Below are positions 18,384-27,255 of a DNA stretch of 64,000 bases, piece by piece; position 1 is the first letter of the stretch; each line of letters opens with the position of its first letter. Under the pieces are notes generated by a model that was not told the DNA's origin, ran no database searches, and saw nothing but the letters and a program-made list of their open reading frames with translations. The position numbers were made by a program, and so were the translations under genes. The stretch is taken from assembly GCA_024958715.1 (NCBI GenBank), contig JANWUS010000024.1:62001-126000 (forward strand). Direction: 5' to 3'. The DNA comes from Cyanobium sp. FGCU52. Lineage in GTDB: Bacteria > Cyanobacteriota > Cyanobacteriia > PCC-6307 > Cyanobiaceae.

Positions 18384-21300
18384 GCCTCGAACGCTCCTGC
18401 CGTGATCCCGGCATCGGCCCCCGGGGGCGGTGGGGCCACCAGCGGCGGGGACGCGGGCGCCAGCGAGGACGGCGGCGACGAGCGGCCCTGCTGCCGGAAC
18501 AGGGCGAAATAGGGTCCGCGGGCCCGCATGAGCTCCTCGTGGGTGCCCACCTCGAGCACGGCCCCCTGCCCCATGCAGACGATCGTGTCGGCCTTGACGA
18601 TCGAGGAGAGGCGATGGGTGATGAACAGAACGGTGCAGCCCCGCAGCGCCTGCATCAGGTTTTCGCTCACCACCCGCTCGGTCTGGTAATCGAGGGCGGA
18701 GGTGGCCTCGTCCATGATCAGAAGCCGTGGCTTCTGCAGGATCGTGCGGGCGATGGCGATCCGCTGCCGCTGACCGCCGGACAGGCTGCTGCCCCGCTCC
18801 CCCACCTCGGTGGAGTACCCGGCCGGCAGCTCCATGATGAAGTCGTGGGCGGCGGCGATGCGGGCGGCCTCGATCACCTCCTCGGTGCTGGCGTCGGGGT
18901 TGGTGAGGGTGATGTTCTCCTCCACCGAGCCATCGAAGAGCACGGTGTCCTGGGGAACGATTCCCAGCTGACGGCGCAGGGAATGGAGTTCCACCTTGGC
19001 CACGTCGATGCCGTCGACCAGCACCACACCCTCCTCCGGGCTGTAGAGCCGGGCCAGCAGCTTGGTGAGGGTGCTCTTGCCCGAACCGCTCGTTCCCACG
19101 ATCGCCACGAAACTGCCACGGGAAATCTTCAGATTGAGGCCTTTCAGCAGCAGGGGAGACGAGGGCTTGTAGCGGAAGGAGATGTTGCGGAAGCAGATTT
19201 CTCCCTGGATCGGCGGCATGATCAGCCGGCTGGCATTGTCCGCGGGAGCTTCCTGCGGATGGTCGATCACATCGCTCAGGCGCTCGAGAGACAGGGCCGT
19301 TTCCTGCACGGACTGCCAGATGGAGGTCATGCGCAGCAAGGGGCCTGTGACGTAGCCGGCGATGATGCGGAACGCGATCAGTTCTCCCAGGCTCAGGGAG
19401 CCTGAGAGCACCATGCCGGCCCCGGCCCAGATCACGATCAGCCCGGAAAGCTTGTTGAGGAAGCCACTGATCGAGCTGGCTGTCGTCCCCACCAGGGTGT
19501 TGTCGAAGCCATCAGCCACATAGTCGGTGTAGAGGTCCTGCCACTTCCAGCGACTGCGCAGCTCGATGTTCTGGGCTTTCACTGTCATCATGCTGCCGAG
19601 CACCTCCACCAGGTGACTCTGCGTGCGGGCATTGGCCACGGCGCGGCTCTGGAGCTGGAGCTGCACGATCGGTGACACCACCAGCACAAGCACCACCAGG
19701 AACGGCACCAAGGCGAGGGTCAGCAGGGTGAGCTGCCAGCTGTAAATCAGCATCACCCCGATGTAGAGCACTGAGAAGATGGCATCAAGGATGGTGGTCA
19801 GGGCGGTACCGGTGAGGAAACCGCGCACCTTTTCCAGTTCGGCGATCCGGCTGCTCACCTCCCCCACCGGTCGCCGGTCGAAATAGCTCAGGGGCAGCCG
19901 CAGCAGGTGATCGATGATCTGGGTGCCCAGGCTCAGATCGATCCGGTTGGTGGTGTCCACGAACAGGAAGGTGCGCAGGCACAGCAGCAGACCCTCGAAC
20001 AGGGCGAAGACCACCAGCAGCACGCCCAGCACACCGAGGGCGCCGGGACTGTTGTTGATGATCACCTTGTCGATCACCTGCTGGATCAGCAGCGGATTGA
20101 CGAGACCGAACAGCTGCACGAAGAAGCTGGCCAGAAGCACTTCCATCAGCACGGTGCGGTGCTGCTGAAGGGCCGGCAGGAACCAGCGGAAGCCGAAGCG
20201 CCGTTGGGGGGTGAGGTCGTTCACCCGCAGCGTCAGCACATCCCCCGCCTCCCCCCATTGCTCGCGGAAGTCGCTGAGGGAGAGGTCCTGGTTGCCGACG
20301 GACGGGATGCCGATCACCAGCGATCGACCGGTGCAGCGATAGATCACCGCCAGCCCGTTGCCCCAGCGAATCATCAGGGGCGGGGTCAGACGGGGCAGGG
20401 CTCCGACCTGGAGGTTCAGCAGCTGGGTCTGCAGCCCCATCGATTCGGCCACGGCACCGGCCAGCGGCAGGGAGGCCTCACCGTGCCGCTGCACCTGATC
20501 GCCGAAGACGCGGCGCAGCATGTCGCGCCGGAAGGGGAGGTTGAGGTGCTGGCTGAGCATCTGGAAGGCCGCGATCGGGGACTCCAGCGGCCCGACGCCC
20601 CGCACCCAGGGGAAGGCCGCAGGTCCCTTCAGGTCCGTCTCGGCCGCCGTCGCCGGTGCCGTCAGGTCGATGGGCTCGGCGGCCGCGAACGCGGTGGGCT
20701 CCAGCGCGAGGCGCTGCTGCTCCCAGCGGGCCAGAAGCCTGGCGTGCCAGCCGTTGCCGGCCGCCTCGGAGGCGTCTGCCTCCGGCGGTTCGAGGATCGC
20801 TGTCAGCCGCTGGCGGTCGACCCCCAGCAGCCGTATGGCCTCCTGGGACGCGATCGGCTCCGTTGGGTCGAGGGCCCTGCCCAGGGGCAACGGTCCTGCC
20901 GCCACCAGCCAGAGGCGATCCTCACGCGGCTCAACGAGGGGCGGATCGGCTGGCGTCCAGAGCAGCGCCACCGTGTCATCGGCCAACCGGGTGGCCGCCT
21001 CCAGCACCTCCTGGGAGAGGGGGCGCGGATAGTCCTGGAGGTTGGCATTCAGAACGGCGAAGAGTTCGGCCGCGCTGACACTGCGCCGCACCCGCTCACC
21101 CAGAGCAGGATGCCGTTCCATCTCCTGCTCCAGGGCCCCCTGGGGCAGCGCCACCACCACCAGATCGCTGGAGGCGATCAGCGTCTCCCAGCAGCGGCCG
21201 CTGCTGAGCAGGGTCCAGCCGATCACGGTGCCGGGCCCCAGCCGCTGCAGCGTGGCCACCCCCCGGGGGAGGCGGGATGCGAACACCACCGCGCGGGCCG

Positions 21301-21478
21301 TGCCCTCCAGCACGAAGTAGACCCGCGCCGGCGGCAGGTCGACGCGACAGATGGGCTGGCCCTGCTGGAACCGCTGCAGTTCGGCCTGGTCGGCGAGTCG
21401 CTGCAGCACATCCTCCGGCTGATCGGCCAGGAAGGCAAAACAGCGGAGCAGATCGTCGATCCGGGTGGTGGTCGTCAT
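18380..21478 (-). CDS. Type I secretion ABC exporter with N-terminal cNMP-binding-like domain and degenerate C39 domain
   Basis: This HlyB-like exporter is unusually long (1032 residues). Residues about 5-130 look like a cyclic-nucleotide-binding fold (FQQGQPICRVDLPPARVYFVLEG, then a GPGTVIGW turn). After a linker, a C39-peptidase-like domain (about 295-425) lacks the catalytic cysteine motif, as in RTX exporters. That suggests it binds cargo without cleaving a leader. A six-helix transmembrane domain (about 440-740) is followed by the ATPase, with Walker A GTSGSGKST, signature [13 protein letters not shown] and Walker B LLIMDEATSALD. The tail is Pro/Ala-rich. It is 3 nt from the parvulin gene and overlaps hlyD, so all are one operon. 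Confidence 0.93.
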   Translation of the reverse strand: MTTTTRIDDLLRCFAFLADQPEDVLQRLADQAELQRFQQGQPICRVDLPPARVYFVLEGTARAVVFASRLPRGVATLQRLGPGTVIGWTLLSSGRCWETLIASSDLVVVALPQGALEQEMERHPALGERVRRSVSAAELFAVLNANLQDYPRPLSQEVLEAATRLADDTVALLWTPADPPLVEPREDRLWLVAAGPLPLGRALDPTEPIASQEAIRLLGVDRQRLTAILEPPEADASEAAGNGWHARLLARWEQQRLALEPTAFAAAEPIDLTAPATAAETDLKGPAAFPWVRGVGPLESPIAAFQMLSQHLNLPFRRDMLRRVFGDQVQRHGEASLPLAGAVAESMGLQTQLLNLQVGALPRLTPPLMIRWGNGLAVIYRCTGRSLVIGIPSVGNQDLSLSDFREQWGEAGDVLTLRVNDLTPQRRFGFRWFLPALQQHRTVLMEVLLASFFVQLFGLVNPLLIQQVIDKVIINNSPGALGVLGVLLVVFALFEGLLLCLRTFLFVDTTNRIDLSLGTQIIDHLLRLPLSYFDRRPVGEVSSRIAELEKVRGFLTGTALTTILDAIFSVLYIGVMLIYSWQLTLLTLALVPFLVVLVLVVSPIVQLQLQSRAVANARTQSHLVEVLGSMMTVKAQNIELRSRWKWQDLYTDYVADGFDNTLVGTTASSISGFLNKLSGLIVIWAGAGMVLSGSLSLGELIAFRIIAGYVTGPLLRMTSIWQSVQETALSLERLSDVIDHPQEAPADNASRLIMPPIQGEICFRNISFRYKPSSPLLLKGLNLKISRGSFVAIVGTSGSGKSTLTKLLARLYSPEEGVVLVDGIDVAKVELHSLRRQLGIVPQDTVLFDGSVEENITLTNPDASTEEVIEAARIAAAHDFIMELPAGYSTEVGERGSSLSGGQRQRIAIARTILQKPRLLIMDEATSALDYQTERVVSENLMQALRGCTVLFITHRLSSIVKADTIVCMGQGAVLEVGTHEELMRARGPYFALFRQQGRSSPPSSLAPASPPLVAPPPPGADAGITAGAFEA

Positions 21479-21481
21479 GGA

Positions 21482-22285
21482 TCAGCCTCGTGCCAGGGCC
21501 AGGGCGGCGGTGGCCGGAGGGACCGCCGGATCAAGGGAGCGGCGCAGTTCCTTAAGGGCGCCGTCGATGGCGACCTGCAGATCCGGCTGCAACAACTCCT
21601 GGAGCAGCCGATGCCGCAAGGACTCGTTCAGGGAGGTTGGCCGCCGGTGCTCGAGCCGCACCAGCAGGATCGACTGGTCCAGCAGAACGGGGGGATGGAT
21701 CTCCCCGACGGTGAGTGACCGCAGCACGGCCCGGAGGCTGGGCTGGAGCTGGGCGACCTCGATCGGGCCCACGATCCCCCGGGTGAGGCTCTCCTCCCCG
21801 AGCGAATGGCGGGCAGCGAGATCCCCGAAGCTGGCGTCATCGTCGACCAGGCGCAGATAGAGCTCCTCGGCGAGCCCCTGGTGGGGCAACCGCATGAGCC
21901 GGAACACCACATGCTCAAGATCCTCCCGACGCTCGAGGAAATGGGCCTCCACACGTTCCCCATACCGATCCTCCAGCGCCTTCTGGAGCCGCAGGTGGTC
22001 CCACCGCTGTCTCACCGTGTCCTGCAGGTTCACTGGCAGGCTGGCGATCCAGTCGCCGTCGGCGCTCTGGGGTGGAGCACAGGGCAGGCCCGCGCAGACC
22101 TGGGCCAGCAGCTGCCCGCTGTCCTCGGGGCAGAAGCGGGCCTCTCGCCGGATGGCCTCAAGCGCGAGATCGCGGGCCACGGTCTGGAGGATTCCCTGCT
22201 GGTCGAGCAGCTCGTGCAGGGGCCGGCGGGCCATGGCGTGCACGGCGGCGAGGAGTTCGCTGTGAAGCTGGGGAACCGGAAGCAT
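21482..22285 (-). CDS. Parvulin-type (PpiC-like) peptidyl-prolyl isomerase of the secretion operon
   Basis: The 267-residue protein has an N-terminal helical part and a C-terminal rotamase-like domain. The segment ASFGDLAARHSLGEES, followed by GIVGPIEVAQLQPSLRAVL, is the usual parvulin pattern of strand, helix and G-x-h-G-x-h. There is no signal peptide, so it probably acts in the cytoplasm, perhaps on the secreted repeat proteins. The reading frame extends upstream over the RTX-like gene, but that part is arginine/glycine-rich shadow, so I start at ATG 22285, 14 nt after the preceding stop. A cargo-specific chaperone role is inferred from its position between cargo and exporter genes. Confidence 0.85.
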   Translation of the reverse strand: MLPVPQLHSELLAAVHAMARRPLHELLDQQGILQTVARDLALEAIRREARFCPEDSGQLLAQVCAGLPCAPPQSADGDWIASLPVNLQDTVRQRWDHLRLQKALEDRYGERVEAHFLERREDLEHVVFRLMRLPHQGLAEELYLRLVDDDASFGDLAARHSLGEESLTRGIVGPIEVAQLQPSLRAVLRSLTVGEIHPPVLLDQSILLVRLEHRRPTSLNESLRHRLLQELLQPDLQVAIDGALKELRRSLDPAVPPATAALALARG

Positions 22286-22299
22286 GGGTGTCTCGCGGC

Positions 22300-24408
22300 T
22301 CAGGCGCCGGTGCCGAACTGGATGTTGGCCTTGGTCAGGGCGGCGGGATCGGCCATGTTCACCGTGCCGAGGCTGCGGCTGCCGCCGTCCTTCCAGTCGC
22401 CGTCGGCGTCGAACATCAGCTGGCGGGTGTCGGTGGCATAGGCCAGCGAAGGCGAGCCGATCCCCAGCGAATGGATGTCCGCCAGGGTTCCCACCACGAC
22501 GCCCAGCTGGCTGTTCACCGGGCCCTCGCGCACCACCAGCTGGCCGCCCTGCACGCCGAACAGGGCCCCCTGGCCCTCCCAGAGGCCCTGGGTGAGGGAG
22601 CCCAGCGAACTGCTCAGCTCGAGGATGTCGCCCCGGGCGGCGCTGAAATCGCTCATGGTGTCCACGCCGAACGCCTGCGCGCCCTGCTGCAGGGTGCCCT
22701 CTGTCCACAGGGTTTGCATTTCCTCGGCGCTGAGTCCTCCCTTCTCGGAATTCCAGAAGTCGGGATCGGTGAGCCGTTCGGCGAAGGAGGCGCCCGGCAG
22801 CACCGTCGTCGCCGGGGTCGTGGATATCAGCGCCGCGGCATCCAGCGCCGCGCCGGCATTGGACTGCTGAAAGATGGTCTTGGTGGCGGCACCACCGTTC
22901 AGCAGGTCCTGCCCGAAGCCACCATCCAGGCGGTTGCCGGACCCGGCGGCCACCTCCACGGTGTCGTTGCCGAAGCCGCCCCTGAATCCGTTGTCCAGGG
23001 CCAGGTCCGTGACCCGAACCGTGTCGTTACCGAAACCGCCATCCATGCTGGAGTCGCGTGCCCGATCCAGCTGGATCAGGTCGTTGCCGCTGCCGGTGTC
23101 GATCACGCTGGCGCTGGCCGAACCGCGGACGCTGTCATCGCCCGCGCCGGTGTGGATGAGGCTGTTGCGGATCCCGTCGAAGCCTCCCTGCCCCCCCTGC
23201 AGGGCAGAGGCGTCGAGGAAGGTGGTCGGGGAGCGACGGCCATCACCGTTGGCATCCACGCCGGTTTCCTGCTCGGTGAGGATCCGGCCTTCCACCGTGT
23301 CGTTCCCTGAGCCGGTGAGCACGGTGGAGCGATCGATGCCGGCGGCATCCATGGAACCCAGCAGGCCCACGGCAGGGGGCGCGGCGAAGCCGCCCCACCC
23401 CCTCACGGTGGCGCCCTCGTTGGTGAGGGGAGCGCCGCCGTTGCTCTGGATGTCGCCGGCGAGGATGCCGATCCCCTGCAGGCTGTTCAGCTTCAGGGAG
23501 TCCGAAGGCGGAGCGTTGCTGGCCTCGAGCAGGGCCAGGCCCGATCCCTGGACCACCACAGCCCCGCTGCCCGGCCCGCGCAGGGTCACGTGGTCGATGC
23601 CGATGGCCGTCGCCGTCAGGTCGGCCGGCAGGCTGCTGGTGGGTGGGGCGCCGATGAGGGAGAGGATGGCGGTGGCCAGTCCGCTCACCTGGGCTGCAGC
23701 TCCGCCGCCGGGAGCCAGGGCCATCACCCGGTAGCCCTCGATACCCCTGGCATCGGCGCCGGCGCGGGCGCTGGTGGCGGCGGGCCCCGGATCCGCATCG
23801 AGAACGGCGCGCGCCAGCACCGCCGCCTTGGGCTGGCCGTAGAAGCTTGGCAGATCGGTGGTGGCCGGATCGGCGGTCCTGACGCCCTCCAGTCCCCGCA
23901 CGGTGGCCAGGGCGGTGAGCTGCGCGGTCAGCAGCGGCGAGCTCCGGGGCGCCAGCAGCGAACGGGTCGCGGCCGAGGCCGAGGCCGTCAGCGGACTGGA
24001 CGAGGTGCCGATCTGCAGGACCCCGCCGCCACGGGTGAGCACATCGAGATTCGCCAGGCCGATGTTGACCGCCGTGGCCTCGGCGCTGTTGTCGTTGCGG
24101 CCGATGGTAGTGGCGGTGGCGTCGGCCGCACCGGCGATCGAACCTCCGCCGGTGAGAACCGAGAGGGCGGGACTGTTGAAGAATTCGGCGTGGCCCGCAT
24201 CCGCCAGAAACCGGCTGGAGCCGAGCCCCAGGCCCAGGGCCGTGGCCTGCGAGCCCATCGGCTGGCTGGCCGGCTGGACCACCCTGTTGCTGGCCTGGGC
24301 ACGGGGGGAGATCGTGAGCTGGAGACCACCGCCGAGAAAGGTGCTGCTCGGCTCGAGGCGCAGGGCCAGCGCGCGCGACAGAGCGGTGGTGATGGGTTGG
24401 AGCGGCAT
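22300..24408 (-). CDS. RTX-like putative type I secretion substrate
   Basis: The 702-residue protein has no N-terminal signal, as expected for a type I substrate. Residues 1-350 are Ala/Gly/Ser/Thr-rich with loose repeats of the type (R/V)GIxxxxV-x-x-x-G-x-G, similar to the protein encoded upstream. Residues 365-503 carry six acidic turns (GSGND, GAGDD, GSGND, and three GFGND/GFGQD), the last four 19-20 residues apart. A short DANGDGRRSP loop at 385-394 resembles an EF-hand-like calcium site. The C-terminal part (DFSAARGDILEL, then YATDTRQLMFDADGDW) resembles the end domain of RTX proteins that carries the export signal. Its location directly before the parvulin and exporter supports this reading. 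Confidence 0.85.
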   Translation of the reverse strand: MPLQPITTALSRALALRLEPSSTFLGGGLQLTISPRAQASNRVVQPASQPMGSQATALGLGLGSSRFLADAGHAEFFNSPALSVLTGGGSIAGAADATATTIGRNDNSAEATAVNIGLANLDVLTRGGGVLQIGTSSSPLTASASAATRSLLAPRSSPLLTAQLTALATVRGLEGVRTADPATTDLPSFYGQPKAAVLARAVLDADPGPAATSARAGADARGIEGYRVMALAPGGGAAAQVSGLATAILSLIGAPPTSSLPADLTATAIGIDHVTLRGPGSGAVVVQGSGLALLEASNAPPSDSLKLNSLQGIGILAGDIQSNGGAPLTNEGATVRGWGGFAAPPAVGLLGSMDAAGIDRSTVLTGSGNDTVEGRILTEQETGVDANGDGRRSPTTFLDASALQGGQGGFDGIRNSLIHTGAGDDSVRGSASASVIDTGSGNDLIQLDRARDSSMDGGFGNDTVRVTDLALDNGFRGGFGNDTVEVAAGSGNRLDGGFGQDLLNGGAATKTIFQQSNAGAALDAAALISTTPATTVLPGASFAERLTDPDFWNSEKGGLSAEEMQTLWTEGTLQQGAQAFGVDTMSDFSAARGDILELSSSLGSLTQGLWEGQGALFGVQGGQLVVREGPVNSQLGVVVGTLADIHSLGIGSPSLAYATDTRQLMFDADGDWKDGGSRSLGTVNMADPAALTKANIQFGTGA
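22900..23316 (-). repeat. RTX-like repeats, period about 18-20 residues
   Basis: Six acidic turns within the 702-residue protein, with the pattern S-x-h-D-x-G-x-G-N-D-x-h-x-h. The period is about two classical nonapeptides, with only every second turn acidic. Confidence 0.7.
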
Positions 24409-24448
24409 GGTGGCCTACGGGCGCAGGAACCGAACGGTGAAAGGAAGG

Positions 24449-24472
24449 GGGCCGGCCCCGAAGAGCCGGCCC
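24449..24472 (-). terminator. Intercistronic hairpin, possible attenuator
   Basis: A perfect 8-bp inverted repeat, GGGCCGGC/GCCGGCCC with an 8-nt loop, lies between the 912- and 702-residue protein genes. Read on the minus strand it is followed by CCTTCCTTTC, a weak pyrimidine tract. It could partly stop transcription or protect the 3' end of the first message. Confidence 0.45.
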
Positions 24473-24496
24473 TGCTGATGGGACCGCGTCGGGGTC

Positions 24497-27235
24497 TCAG
24501 ACCGTCACGGTGGAGGCGATGACGCTGGTGTTGTTCACCGCCGAGGCCGTGATGGTGCCGCTTTCGAGGATGTTGAGCTGGTACCCGGAGATCCCCACGA
24601 CGTCACTGCTCGCGTTGGCGGTGGCCGCACCGGTGACCGTGGAGGCCAGAACGGTGTTGCTCAGGATCGCCGAAGCGGTGAGATTCCCGCCGAGGCTGGC
24701 CGTGTTCCAGTGCCCCAGCAGACCCGCCACCTTCACGTTGGAGTCGGCGCTGGCATCACCGGTGACCGCGGTCGCGGTGGTGCTGTAGGTGCCGCTCCCG
24801 TTCGCCGTGACGTTGTCGGCCGAGAGATTGACCTTCTTGATGCCGGCGATGAAGGCATCGGTGTCGGTGGTTGCGTCGCCGGCGACCGTGTTGGCGGTGC
24901 CGGTGGCGCTGCCGCTGCCGGTGCCGGTGATGTTGCCCGACAGGCCTGCGCTGATGAAGGGGCCCCCATCCTTGGTGAGCGAGCTCATGCCGCGCTCATC
25001 ACCGCTGCCCATGATCCCCACCACCTTCTGCTCCACCCACAGGTTGGCGTCGCCCGTGGTGGTGGTCGCCAGCACGCTGGGGGCCGAGGCCGTGGCGGTG
25101 CCGGTGGTGTTGCCGATGGTGCCGATCGAGAACGGGTCGGCACCCAGATGGATCCCGATCGCCTTGAGCCCGGAGGTGGCGGAGGCATCGCCCGACACCG
25201 CGGAGGCCAGGGTGCCGAGGTCCCTGGCGGAGGCCGTGCCGCTCACGTTGCCGGTCTTGCCGATGGCGATGCTCACGTCGTTGTCGATCCCCTTGCTCGC
25301 CAGCTCGGTGTTGGCCGAGGCGTTGCCGGTGGTGGTGGTGGCCGAGGACTGACCGGTGAGGGCGGCGCTGCCGCTCGCGTTGCCGTCCGTGCCGATCGTG
25401 ATCTTGCTGTCCTTGATGCCCAGGGCCTTCTGCTGGGCATCGGCCTCGACATCGCCCGTCACCGAGGCGGCCACCGCCTTGACGCTGCCGCTGCCGCTGG
25501 CCGCCACGCTGCCGGCCTGGCCGACCGCCACCGGAGCTTCATTCAGGCCGATCACGCGGGAGCCGCTGCCGCCGGCCTGGGCTGTGGAAATCCCGGTCGT
25601 GGCCGAGGCGTCAGCCGAGAGAGCGGCTTCGCCGCTGGTCTCGAACACACCGCCGCCGGTGATGTTCTGACCGATGGAGAGACTGCCTTTGTTGAAGCCC
25701 ACCACCGTGGAGCCGACCCCGGCAGTCGCGGTGCTGCCCACCGTGGTGGTCACGCCCGTGGCCTTGGCGGTGGCATTGAGAACGGCCTCGGTGGTGGGAT
25801 CGGTGGCGTTCCTGCCCACCGTCACCGTGGTGTCGTGGATGCCGGCCACAAAATCGCCTTCGGCAGTCTCGGCCAACGGATCGCCCCCGGACGTGGTGCT
25901 CTGGGCTGTGGCCGATTGGCTGCTGCCGGCACCGCCATAGAGCCGGGTGGCGTTCTCGCCGATGGCGAGTTTGTCGATGGCGATGCCAACCACGTTGTGG
26001 TGGTTGGTGGTGGCGCTCACGTCCTCTCCAGAAGGAGCGGTCACCGAGGTGGCCGCGGCGGTGCCGGTGGCCACCGCGACCCCCTGAACATCACCGTTCT
26101 TGCCGATGGTGAGGGTGCTGCCCCCCAGTGGCTCCGAAAGGTCGGTGGCGGCTGGGTTCCCGCCGGGGAGTTTGTTCACGTCGACGATGCCGCCGATCGT
26201 TCCGATGTCCACCGTGGCCGCCGCCGGACCCGTCACCGTCTGGGCGTTGGCGCTGGCGGTGGTATCACCCTGGGCGGCAACGGTGCCGTTCTCGCCAAAG
26301 CTGATGGCCAGGCCGCCCGCCGACAGCGTCGATGAATTGGGCTGGGCGGTGTCTCCGCCGCTGCTTTGGTTGTAGCCCTTGTTCCGGCCGACGGCGATGC
26401 CCGCCACCAGCTTGGCCAGGCTGGCCGCGTCCGCCGCTCCGGTGACGCTGGTGGCGGTGGAGCCGAAACCACCGGTGCCAAAGGCGTTCAGGGTGCCGCT
26501 GTTGCCGAAGGAGATCTTCAGGGGACCGGCATGGGCATCGCCATTGCTTTGCATCGAGGCATCAGCCGCGTCCATGCTTTCCGCCGGCTCCGCATCGTTC
26601 GGCGGAGGCATGGCTCCGGCGCCGCTGGCATAGATGCCCACCACCCTGGCGCTGGAGTCACCCGCGGTAGCCGAGGCATTCCCGGTTCCGGGCGGCAGCC
26701 CCACCGAACTGGCGGTTGCGGTGTTGATGCCGGTGGCATCGGCATCAAGGCTCGTGCCGTTGCCGGCGCTGAGCCCCACATTCCTGAGGCCGAAGACCTT
26801 GCCGGTGTTCGCCGTCGCCGTGGTGGCACCATCCACCGCGGTGGCCTGAGCCGTGGCGGTGTTGGTGGCGAGCGCGTTCACCACCGCATCGGTGCCGATC
26901 TTGATCTGATTGGGATGCGGATGGGTGTTGATGATGCCGCCGGTGGGTCCGTCGTTGCTGGCGCTGGCCGCTGCATCGCCGGTGGTGGTGGTGGCAGAGG
27001 CCGACACCGTCCCGTTCTCGGTGGCATTGAGGGTGCCGGCGGTGCCGATTCTGATCTTGGTATTGAGAATGGCGGCCTGTGCCGTGGTGTTCGCCGAGGC
27101 ACTGGCGTCACCGGAAACCACGGTGTCGCTGGCCGGCGTGGTTGAGGCTGCCGAGGCTGTCAGCGTCGTACTGGTGCCCACCTCGATCTTCGTCTTCTCG
27201 ATCCCGACGGTGCGGGTGGTGTTTGTGGCGGTCAT
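24497..27235 (-). CDS. 912-residue protein of about 18 degenerate tandem repeats, putative secreted structural protein
   Basis: I do not recognise a named family. Almost the whole protein is built of degenerate repeats of about 40-75 residues. The rough pattern is (V/A)-G-I-x(4-8)-h-x-I-G-x-x-G-x-h-x-A/G-x-A/G-x(5)-A-x-A-x-x-x-T-G-D-A-x-A. About 18 units can be counted from the N-terminus to the last residue. It is dominated by Ala, Thr, Ser, Gly and Val and has no cysteine or signal peptide. It is the first gene of the secretion operon and the most likely main cargo. A beta-solenoid fold and a surface or extracellular role are inferences. No classical RTX C-terminal signal is visible; the last repeat ends the protein. 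Confidence 0.8.
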   Translation of the reverse strand: MTATNTTRTVGIEKTKIEVGTSTTLTASAASTTPASDTVVSGDASASANTTAQAAILNTKIRIGTAGTLNATENGTVSASATTTTGDAAASASNDGPTGGIINTHPHPNQIKIGTDAVVNALATNTATAQATAVDGATTATANTGKVFGLRNVGLSAGNGTSLDADATGINTATASSVGLPPGTGNASATAGDSSARVVGIYASGAGAMPPPNDAEPAESMDAADASMQSNGDAHAGPLKISFGNSGTLNAFGTGGFGSTATSVTGAADAASLAKLVAGIAVGRNKGYNQSSGGDTAQPNSSTLSAGGLAISFGENGTVAAQGDTTASANAQTVTGPAAATVDIGTIGGIVDVNKLPGGNPAATDLSEPLGGSTLTIGKNGDVQGVAVATGTAAATSVTAPSGEDVSATTNHHNVVGIAIDKLAIGENATRLYGGAGSSQSATAQSTTSGGDPLAETAEGDFVAGIHDTTVTVGRNATDPTTEAVLNATAKATGVTTTVGSTATAGVGSTVVGFNKGSLSIGQNITGGGVFETSGEAALSADASATTGISTAQAGGSGSRVIGLNEAPVAVGQAGSVAASGSGSVKAVAASVTGDVEADAQQKALGIKDSKITIGTDGNASGSAALTGQSSATTTTGNASANTELASKGIDNDVSIAIGKTGNVSGTASARDLGTLASAVSGDASATSGLKAIGIHLGADPFSIGTIGNTTGTATASAPSVLATTTTGDANLWVEQKVVGIMGSGDERGMSSLTKDGGPFISAGLSGNITGTGSGSATGTANTVAGDATTDTDAFIAGIKKVNLSADNVTANGSGTYSTTATAVTGDASADSNVKVAGLLGHWNTASLGGNLTASAILSNTVLASTVTGAATANASSDVVGISGYQLNILESGTITASAVNNTSVIASTVTV
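24497..27235 (-). repeat. About 18 tandem protein-level repeats (GIxxxxIxIGxxG ... TGDAxA)
   Basis: Each unit opens with a G-I/L dipeptide such as LGIKDSKITIGTDG and closes with a V/T-TGDA-A motif such as SVTGDVEADA. Units near the middle are longer through loop insertions. The DNA copies are too diverged to be recent duplications. Confidence 0.75.
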
Positions 27236-27249
27236 GGTTGGTGAGGATG

Positions 27250-27255
27250 AAGGTA
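27250..27255 (-). promoter_or_regulatory. Candidate -10 element for the secretion operon
   Basis: TACCTT on the minus strand, 14 nt before the start of the 912-residue protein gene. It fits the local TANNNT pattern, but other AT-rich hexamers exist further upstream. Confidence 0.25.

Noticed and set aside
22286-22708. N-terminal extension of the parvulin
   Set aside because: It overlaps the end of the RTX-like gene in another frame and is Arg/Gly/Pro-rich; the parvulin-like sequence starts at Met 22285.
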